From NCBI GenBank assembly GCA_030770535.1, contig JASVEC010000031.1:372001-436000 (forward strand): a stretch of DNA of 64,000 nucleotides. Direction: 5' to 3'. A program made the position numbers and the translations under genes. The notes beneath the pieces were generated by a model. It made no database searches. It was not told the DNA's origin and saw nothing but the letters and a program-made list of their open reading frames with translations. Source of the stretch: Batkoa obscura. Lineage: Eukaryota; Entomophthoromycota; Entomophthoromycetes; Entomophthorales; Batkoaceae. Positions 56,470 through 64,000 of the stretch are shown here, piece by piece; position 1 is the first letter of the stretch; each line of letters begins with the position of its first letter.

Positions 56470-57081
56470 TTAAGTTTTTAAAGGAAGATTTATAAGATAT
56501 AAGATTGATTGTATTATTAAAATAAATATATTATTATTATTATTGATAATTTTTAATAATCTTATATCAAAGATATAGTAATGGCATTCTTAATTCTATA
56601 ATTATATTATAGAGTATAATACTTAATATTATTTTAAATTTAACAAATATTAAAAGGTATTAAATTATATAATTCAATGTCTGATAATAATATTTTAGAA
56701 AAAAAAAATCAAAAGTTCATTGTATTTTGATTCTTAAATACAATGCTAACAAAAGTTGTATTAAAAATTGAAAGACTAAACTTTAGATACTTATTGCTTA
56801 ATGAACAATAATTAAAAAACATTCTTTTTTCTCCTTTAATAATATCATATTAATATATATATAAGGTGCCAATTTTACAAGTTTTATATACAATTAGTTA
56901 TCTTATAATAGCATTATTTAAAATTCATATTTATATTATATTATGTTATTAAATAGAATTCAAAGAAAAGACATTATTATTATTATTGTTATTATTATTC
57001 ATTAAGCAATAAATATCTAAAGTTAAACATGTTAATTTTTAAAACAATTTTCATTAGTACTGTATTTCGTTCAATAAGAAT
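56470..57081. other. GH81 3' region
   Basis: AT-rich, no gene recognised. Confidence 0.4.
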
Positions 57082-57542
57082 TGTAAAATCTGGTACTTAG
57101 TGATTGAAATCAAAAACAGCTATTGCCTGGTTGACTACACTATAAGTCCAAAGATCTCAGTTTATGTGACTAAGATAGACTTGGATTATGAAGAATAGCA
57201 CGTAATAGGTTACAAGCTATATAAGACAAATAGAATAGACAATACTAATATAAAATCTACGTAAAATACTATTAAGAAAACTTAATGGCTTTATTAAATG
57301 TTTGAGATATCAGGGAATAATTCAGTAAAAAAGCCTGGAACTACTATACTCTGAAATCTCTTTTATACCCTGAAAAGTACAAATATCAGAATAAGATAAT
57401 ATTTTTTAGGATAAAGCTAGAAATTCTCATAATAAATCAAACTAAGAATGTGGGATTGATTTTCTCTGAACTCGAGAACATAACAGCTTAGGCGATTACT
57501 ATGCTATAATTAACTATGGGGCTGAAAAACCGATATTTCACA
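57082..57542 (+). repeat. Solo LTR, old, abutting transposon copy 3
   Basis: About 461 bp, similar in order to the 468-bp LTRs but strongly diverged. It ends TTTCACA. Transposon sequence starts immediately to its right but is not seen to its left, so the transposon's left end has been lost here. Fossil. Confidence 0.8.
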
Positions 57543-57748
57543 TAGGAAATAAAAACCAACAAGTAGCATTATTATCAACTATAGCTTCAGTATATTTTTT
57601 GATGAATGTAAAAGTTTTGGGTTTAATAGAAATAGAAATCAATATGATTATTCAAAAAGAAGTAATAGTAGTAATAAAATGTCAACGTTACAACCTATTA
57701 TTAAAAATACAAATAAAATTAAAGATGACCAAATTGAAACTATTACAC

Positions 57749-57845
57749 GGAGATGTATTTTTATGTTTAAAAGTTTTACTAATAAATTTTCTGCTCAAAT
57801 AGCGCTTAAAAAAGGAAGAATAATGAAATCAAAAAAAACACTCTT
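57749..57845 (+). mobile_element. MITE copy 21 (GGGG family), inside transposon copy 3
   Basis: 97 bp, GGAGATGT to ACTCTT, with a degraded TATA-like target. It lies close to the site of partial copy 3 in transposon copy 1 but in the opposite relative orientation, so it is a separate event. Confidence 0.8.
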
Positions 57846-57864
57846 ATAACAATATTTACTAAAT

Positions 57865-57962
57865 GGGGCTGTTTTTTTTGGCTTCGCCACTTTTTCATTT
57901 TTTAAGTGCTATTTAAGCGGAAAATTCGTTAGTAAAATCCTTAAACATAAAAATACATCCTC
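57865..57962 (-). mobile_element. MITE copy 22 (GGGG family), at the shared AAAT site
   Basis: 98 bp, GGGGCTGT to CATCCTC, flanked by AAAT on both sides. It starts GGGGCTGT, the same eight bases as the large transposon. Confidence 0.88.
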
Positions 57963-58538
57963 AAATGATTCAACTATTTCATCAAGATTTAATAAAATAA
58001 TGATAGCAAATATTTGTCAAATAATATATATATTAAATAAAAGTAGAAGAAGGATATACAGTAAATATTTTAATGATTTAAAAGATAAAACAGTAGCTAG
58101 GTCAACGTTTTTTAAATATATATTAAGTAATTTCAAAAATGCAGCAAGAAAAACGGATCTATGTAATATGTGTCCAGCATACAGTTAGAAAAAAGTTATT
58201 CGAAAATAAAATAAATATAGCAATAAAAAACAAAGCAGAGATAAAAGAAATTTTCAATAAAGAAAAGTTATACAAATTATATAAATTTTGTATTGATACT
58301 CAAAAAAACACATTTAATGAAACTGTTGAAAAATTAATTAATAAAAGTTGTATAATGATTTTAAATTTTAAACGAAATATGGAAATAAGAACAAGACCAC
58401 ATTCAATAAATCTAGATCATTATAATAAACAAGCTATATCAGTATTAGGCTTTGGTGTTTATATTTAAAAAATGATAAATAATAGGTAAAGTTTATTTTG
58501 ATTATTTATCTGAAATATTAAATCATCATTCAACATAT

Positions 58539-58637
58539 GGGAGTGTTTTTTTTGACTTCATTATTTCTTCCATTTTTTAAGCACTATTTAAGCGGAAGAT
58601 TTGTTAGTAAAACTCTTAAACACAAAAATACATCCCC
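58539..58637 (-). mobile_element. MITE copy 23 (GGGG family), inside transposon copy 3
   Basis: 99 bp, GGGAGTGT to CATCCCC, flanked by ATAT on both sides. The empty site in the intact element reads CAGCATATGCAGG. Confidence 0.88.
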
Positions 58638-58996
58638 ATATGAAGAAGATTGTTTAATCGATTTATTATCTAAAGAGCTTTTATTTAAAAAGTTTACAAA
58701 AATTAATATATGGGCAGATATAGGATAACCATTTTAAATTTCAAGAATTTCTACATTATATATTTAAATAGATTCCTAAAATAAATAGTAGTTTAAATAT
58801 TGATCTTAATTTTTTTGCTGAGCATCATGGAAAAAGTATAGTTGATGGACATTTTGGAAATCTTTCAAAATGAAAAAGTAGTTCTGAAGCATTAGGTAAA
58901 ATAGAGAAGATCAATCGATTAATTTCAAGATTTGAGACCTTTATTTATGAACATAATGAAATTGATAACTCGACTATTAATAATGGGAAATCATAT

Positions 58997-61460
58997 GGGG
59001 CTGTCCTAATTGGTTTCAGAATCTACTTAGAAATTAATCCAAATTTAAAATTCCAAGTTTGTGTTCAATATAACGGTTAAATCTAAAAAGCCTAAAATTA
59101 AATGTCTCTATTTAAAACTTATTTTAATTGTTTCCTTTTCTTAAATAGCTAATTTTCCTAACTATATATTTTATGTTAGTTCTGTTAGATATTTAACAGA
59201 TATATAATATATAACTATATGATTATATAATTATATAAATACATAATTATATAAACACAGTTATTTGACTTTATTTGACTTTATTTTTTGTTGAAATAAA
59301 AATAAAATGCAAACTTTCATAACTAAACTTCGAAATGGAATTTTTGAAAACTTCAATACAATAGGGAGGAGTACACAATATAAACATTGTAATTCATTTA
59401 CATCAATTTTAAGAGCTACTTATAACAACCCAAGGTTCATGGAATTTTATAATAAAACAAAACAAAGAAAAGATATATTATCAAAGTTTACTATCGATAA
59501 TAATAAACTTAATCAAGTAATGTATAAAATTAGTGCTTTAAGGGAAACAGGAAACAAAAGTCAGCAAGTAGCGTTATTATCAACTATAGCTTCAGTATAT
59601 TCTTTTGATGAATGTAAGAGTTTTGGGTTTAATATAAATAGAAATCAATATGATTATTCAAAAACAAGTAATAATAATAAAATATCAACATTAAAACCTA
59701 TTATTAAAAATACAAAAAAAATTAAAGATGACCAAATTGAAACTATCATACAATATTTACTAAATGATTCAACTATTTCATCAAGATTTAATAAAAAAAA
59801 TAACGATAGTAAATATTCATCAGATAATATATATATATTAAATAAAAGTAGAAGAATGATATATAGTAAATATTTGAATGATCTAAGAGATAAAGCAGTA
59901 GCCAGGTCAACGTTCTTTAAATATATACCAACTAATTTCAAAAATCCAGCAAGAAAAACGGATCTATGTAATATATGTACCCAGTATACAGTTAGAAAAA
60001 AGTTATTTGAAAATAAAATAAATACAGCAAAAAACAAAGCAGAGATAGAAGAAATTTTCAACGAAGAAGAAAAATTATACAAATTACATAAATTCTGTGT
60101 TGATACTCAAAAAAACACATTTAATGAAACTATCAAAAAATTAAATAACAAAAGTTGTATAATAGTTTTAGATTTTAAACAAAATATGGAAATAGGGACA
60201 AGACCAGATTCAATAAATTTAGATCATTATAATAAACAAGCTATATCAGTATTAGGCTTTGGTGTATTATATTTAAAAGATGATAAAACAATAGGCAAAG
60301 TTTACTTTGATTATTTATCTGAAATATTGAATCATGATTCAGCATATGCAGGAGATTGTTTAATCGATTTAATCTCTACAGAGCTTCTATTTAAAAAGTT
60401 TACAAAAATTAATATATGGGCAGATACAGGAAATCATTTTAGATCCCAAGAGTTCTTACATTATATGTTTAAAGAAATTCATAAAATAAATAGTAGTTTG
60501 AATGTTAATCTTAATTTTTTTGCTGAGCATCATGGAAAAAGTATAGTTGATGGACATTTTGGAAACCTTTCAAAATGGAAAAGTAGTTTTGAAGCGTTAG
60601 GTAAAATAGAAGATATCGATCAATTAATTTCAAGATTTGAGGCTTTTATTTGTGAGCATAATAAAATTAATAACTCGACTGTTAATAATGGGAAAACAGA
60701 TATAATTTTTAAAAAGTATAAAAGAAACAAAAATACAAAAAGAATAATAGAGATGCAGGGCATTAAGAAGTATTTACATTTTATTAAACATAACAATAAA
60801 CTACATTGTTATCCAGTATCTGATACATCAAAAAAAAGCGATATAGTCCCAATTAAAGTTATAGAGTCTATAGAAAACAGAAAAATTAAAAGATCGATCC
60901 CAGCTTACCTTACGAAGATAACAGAGAATTTGAAAATTTCGATATTTACTAAGCAAGTAAGTAGTTTGTTGAATGATAGAAATAGATTGTTAAATGTTAG
61001 GATTACTTAAGTTATTAATAGCTAAGTTAATAAATAGTCAAAGAACAAGTAACTGTAATAATATGTAAAAACTATTATTACTTGTACTATATAGGGATGG
61101 TCAATTATAGTTTTGGGGCTGACCACTCCCTCCCATGCAGCTATTTATTAACTTGGCAATATATTAATAATGTAATTATAACATTAAAGTAGTTTATTTA
61201 TTTGATAATAAATCTACGATGTTGGTTATAAAGCAGTTGATAATAAATATTTCTCAATTAAGCTTTATAAGAACATGTATTTAAGATCTAGTAGAAATTC
61301 AACTAACTTACAGTATGAGCTATAATATAATGGTTTAGAACTGTGTTTGGGTACTTTTGTTTTAATAAAAGATGTGATTTTATAGAATTTTAAGCGAAGT
61401 TTTTAAAATACAAATTTTTTTAAAATTGGATAAAATAATGAAACTAATTCAGACAACCCC
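58997..61460 (+). mobile_element. Intact-looking GGGG-ended DNA transposon (copy 4)
   Basis: 2,464 bp. The left end is GGGGCTGTCCTAATTGGTTT; the right end, read on the other strand, is GGGGTTGTCTGAATTAGTTT, an imperfect TIR of about 22 bp. It is flanked by ATAT on both sides; the interrupted older copy rejoins at a single ATAT, giving a 4-bp duplication. It contains one long open frame (59,307-61,010). The superfamily is not certain: a 4-bp A/T duplication and the motif set would be compatible with Sola-like elements, but this is a guess to be tested. Confidence 0.9.
59307..61010 (+). CDS. Transposase-like protein of the GGGG-ended transposon
   Basis: 567 residues, the only gene in the 2.46-kb element, intronless. 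A Cys/His group that could bind zinc lies mid-protein: CNIC at 221-224 and LHKFC at 260-264. A likely DDE-type core follows: strand CIIVLDFKQN with Asp289, strand NIWADTGNHFRSQEF with Asp373, then FFAEHHGKSIVDGHFG (405-419) with His408/409, Lys411 and Asp415. The order D-D-HGK...D recalls a group of eukaryotic transposase-like proteins with an HGK...DG motif, but I cannot name the family. The basic C-terminus (KKYKRNKNTKR) may bind DNA. It is the only complete frame among four copies here, so it may be the active source for the family and the MITEs. Confidence 0.82.
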   Translation: MQTFITKLRNGIFENFNTIGRSTQYKHCNSFTSILRATYNNPRFMEFYNKTKQRKDILSKFTIDNNKLNQVMYKISALRETGNKSQQVALLSTIASVYSFDECKSFGFNINRNQYDYSKTSNNNKISTLKPIIKNTKKIKDDQIETIIQYLLNDSTISSRFNKKNNDSKYSSDNIYILNKSRRMIYSKYLNDLRDKAVARSTFFKYIPTNFKNPARKTDLCNICTQYTVRKKLFENKINTAKNKAEIEEIFNEEEKLYKLHKFCVDTQKNTFNETIKKLNNKSCIIVLDFKQNMEIGTRPDSINLDHYNKQAISVLGFGVLYLKDDKTIGKVYFDYLSEILNHDSAYAGDCLIDLISTELLFKKFTKINIWADTGNHFRSQEFLHYMFKEIHKINSSLNVNLNFFAEHHGKSIVDGHFGNLSKWKSSFEALGKIEDIDQLISRFEAFICEHNKINNSTVNNGKTDIIFKKYKRNKNTKRIIEMQGIKKYLHFIKHNNKLHCYPVSDTSKKSDIVPIKVIESIENRKIKRSIPAYLTKITENLKISIFTKQVSSLLNDRNRLLNVRIT

Positions 61461-62308
61461 ATATAATCTTTAAAAAGTATGAAAAAAACAGAAATATAAA
61501 AAAATAATAGAGATGCAAGGCATTAAGGAGTATTTACACTTTATTAAACATAACAATAGACTATACTACTATCCAGTATCTGATAGATTAAAAAAAAGTG
61601 ATACAATTTTCCTATTTTCTATTTTCTATAGACTTTATAGCTTTAATTGGAATTAAAAGATCAATCTCAGCTTATTTTACGAAAATAAAAGAGAATTTAA
61701 AAATTTTGATATTTACTAAACAAGTAAGTAGCTTGTTAAGTGATAGAAATAGACTATTAAATGTTAATACTACTTAAGTTATTAATAGTTAAGTTAATAA
61801 ATAGCCAAAGATTAAGTAATTATAATAATATGTAAAAACTATCATTATATTACTTGTACTATATAGGGATGATTAATTATAGTTTTGGGGCTAACTATTC
61901 CCTCCCATACAACTATTTATTAACTTATGAATATATTAATAATGTAATTATAACATTAAAATAGTTTATTTATTTGATAAAAAATCTGCCATATTGGTTA
62001 TAAAGCAGTCAATAATAAATATTTCTCAATAAAGTTTCATAAGAATATGTATTTACTTACAGACTACGATTTTGATTAATATTAATATATATATTATATT
62101 AGTAAAAGCCTTGTCAATCTTGAAATTTTTATTAAATCTAGTAGAAATTCAGTTAATTTACAATATAAACTATAATAGAATAATTTAAAACTGTGTCGTG
62201 GGTACTTTTGCTTTTTAAGAAATTTGTTTTTATAGAATTTTAGCCAGTTTTTAAAATACAAAATATTTAAAAATTAGATAAAAAAATGAAACTAATTCAG
62301 ACATCTCT

Positions 62309-62395
62309 ATATTACTTAACGTATATTGAACAAGGTCTTCGACTTTTAACTTATGAATAATTAAAAACAATAAAGATTTGTCTCAATAGTCATGA
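62309..62395. other. Spacer, transposon copy 3 to the two-TM gene
   Basis: Begins with the ATAT flank of transposon copy 3. The nearby gene ends only about 90 bp from the transposon. Confidence 0.4.
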
Positions 62396-62960
62396 TTAAC
62401 GCATTTGAGAAAAATGGTACCACTTTGGGCTACTATAAGGATTATAAGTTTCATGTAAGCCTTGAGGAGCATTTGGATTTAAAGGAACAATAGCTCTATC
62501 CCTTTGTTCAATTATACGGAATCTAGCTATTGCGTTTTTATTTCTTTTAATGTAAGTATTTGTATCTTTGATGCTTTTCATAAAATGAATGTAACCCTAA
62601 AATAAATTTAATTAGGTGTTAATTATAAAATAGATCATAAATTACATAAATCTCATGCACTAAAAGTAAAAGGATAACAACAGAGGTTAAAGCAGCATAC
62701 GCTAACAGAGAATATCTTGCAAAAAAATAGAGGATAACACCTATAGCTATCGATATCATACTTAATAAAGCTATGAGTACAATTCGATAAGTGTAGGTTT
62801 TTTTTACGATTGAAGGTAACTGTGATTTATTTTTATCCGTTCCAAACAGCATTATTTCGGTGATGCTGTGTTGTATATTTAAATCAAATAAATAGTGTGA
62901 TTTAATTTGAATATCTTCAATATAAGAATCTTTTGTCAATGTTGGTTGATTGAGGTCCAT
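62396..62960 (-). CDS. Small protein with two predicted membrane helices (2 exons)
   Basis: No family recognised. Exon 1 is 62,646-62,960 (105 codons); the intron starts GTAATTTATG and ends TTTTAG (49 bp); exon 2 is 62,396-62,596. Both junctions keep phase 0, giving 171 residues. Reading through the intron would stop at once, which supports the splice. After a polar N-terminus (MDLNQPTLTKDSYIEDIQIK) two hydrophobic helices follow: IVLIALLSMISIAIGVILYF and LLAYAALTSVVILLLLVHEI. The C-terminal half is basic and soluble (KSIKDTNTYIKRNKNAIARF), ending SSPKWYHFSQMR. It is probably an integral membrane protein with a cytosolic or lumenal tail; localisation unknown. Confidence 0.72.
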
Positions 62961-63946
62961 TGCAATAACTGTTAATAAAGCTAAATTTTTATTTTAAATT
63001 GTTTCAAATCTTTTTTCAATATATACTTTTTACCCCTAAAATCCATTTGTTCCTAAAAAAATAATGCAGATAATTACATCTATTGTGTTAGAACTAAATG
63101 TAGCTTATCATAATTATATAGTCTCAATTAATTTAGTTTGCTCTTGATATACGGTTCACTTGATTTGTTTTAATTAAAGATTATAGAACTTACAAACATT
63201 GTTTTAATATTGTTTATTATAACTTTGAAAATTTAGAGTACGTTTATAAACTATAGATTGGAAAATATAAATTAACTTGGTATAAGAATCTAAGCTATGT
63301 TGTGAAAAAGGAGCTAGTATAAGTTAAATAAAATTACATGAAATAACTATGTATGCATAAATAACTTTTTTAGAATTTAGAATTCGGAGAATTTGAGCAT
63401 AGAACATTTGATTATTCGAATAAGGATGAAAATATAAAATATCAAAGAACTTAATGTTTGACTTAATGTTTGACTATGTATTTAGATATTATGTTCAGTT
63501 AATTTATTTGCAGAATACTTAATCTACTGGTTTCTATCCTATGTTTGTGATTTAAAATAAAATAGCAATATTTTGAATTAATTAAAAGTTTTTTAAAGTA
63601 ACCACATTTGGTAGTAAAAAATGTAATATTGGGCTAGGGTATTACAGTACTCATAGAAAATTCTTTTTGATAAAATATCATTTTGTCCAAGTTAATGAAA
63701 ACCCATATTTCTCTACTATTTAATTGTGCAAATACTAAGTTAGGACAATGTCCTTAAATTAAAACACTGTGCACTTTATATAGCATTTATATTTAAACTA
63801 GTAAAATTCTATTTTTTGTTCAATTACAAGGAATTTGATAATCACCTTTTTATTTTTTTAATGAAGGTGTTTGTCTGTGTTTCAGATTTTTTAAAATTTT
63901 GATGGAATTAGAAATATATAAATATTAGTTCGATTTTTAAGAATAT
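62961..63946. other. Gene-free stretch at the right end
   Basis: Upstream side of the two-TM gene. No other feature recognised. Confidence 0.4.
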
Positions 63947-64000
63947 GGGAGTGATTTTTGACTTCATTGTTTTTTCCATTTTTTAAGCGCTATTTAAGTG
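63947..64000 (-). mobile_element. MITE copy 24 (GGGG family), cut by the window edge
   Basis: Starts GGGAGTGATTTTTGACTTCA and runs through AAGCGCTATTTAAGTG, matching the first half of a reverse-oriented copy. The left flank is ATAT. Confidence 0.85.

Larger units (their letters stand above)
57543..62308 (+). mobile_element. Decayed copy 3 of the GGGG-ended DNA transposon, host of copy 4
   Basis: Parts 57,543-58,996 and 61,461-62,308 read as one copy interrupted by the intact element. The left end is lost at the solo LTR. The right end (AATTCAGACATCTCT, then ATAT) is present. It carries MITEs 21-23. The transposase frame is broken in several places. At about 61,607-61,655 a short segment is inverted relative to all other copies, and near 62,065-62,140 it has an extra A/T-rich segment. 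Confidence 0.83.

Noticed and set aside
440-64000. MITEs as Tc1/mariner-type elements with TA targets
   Set aside because: AAAT and TTAT flanks, checked against empty sites in the large transposon, show a 4-bp duplication rather than TA.

Overview
The window is very AT-rich nuclear DNA. Coding genes carry many short (about 40-60 bp) GT-AG introns with AT-rich interiors. The recognisable host genes are Nop9, a MICOS Mic26/27-type subunit, mitochondrial ATP synthase subunit b, an LYR protein, Fip1, a multicopper oxidase, a homeodomain protein and a GH81 beta-1,3-glucanase. Together they point to a fungus with respiring mitochondria, which argues against the mitochondrion-less anaerobic gut fungi. 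An early-diverging, AT-rich lineage is my inference; the species cannot be read from the window.

Layout: 1-3.3 kb holds the end of a decayed DNA transposon, short GGGG-ended MITEs and a decayed zinc-knuckle ORF; a second copy of that ORF lies at 4.1-4.7 kb. From 5.2 to 15.6 kb lies a compact housekeeping island: NOP9, MIC26/27, ATP4 (reverse), LYR protein and FIP1. It has no copy of the main MITE family, only a foldback element at 12.5-13.1 kb. 16-23 kb is gene-poor and MITE-rich, with one intact-looking zinc-knuckle ORF (16.8-17.4 kb) and a small PPxY protein (20.8-21.2 kb). A secreted multicopper oxidase sits at 23.2-24.9 kb. 27-29.9 kb is an old transposon copy that has itself received two MITEs and a solo LTR. 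30-34.5 kb has a second PPxY protein with SQP repeats and two decayed class-3-lipase-like genes. A homeodomain gene is at 37.8-38.7 kb. 40.4-43.3 kb is a degenerate tandem array with a period near 285 bp. 44-52.7 kb has four MITEs and then a whole-looking Ty3-type LTR retroelement on the minus strand, with LTRs that look identical. 54.4-56.5 kb is a GH81 glucanase. 57-62.3 kb is a nest: an intact-looking transposon (58,997-61,460) inside an older copy of its own family, which also carries three MITEs and borders a solo LTR. A small two-TM protein gene follows at 62.4-63 kb.

The most interesting system is the mobile family. It has an autonomous-looking 2.46-kb element with a 567-aa transposase-like protein, GGGG...CCCC ends and 4-bp A/T target duplications. 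Twenty-four MITEs of about 98 bp share its ends and target-site preference. Three decayed copies of the large element carry a MITE at the same position and in the same relative orientation, so an interrupted copy was itself amplified.
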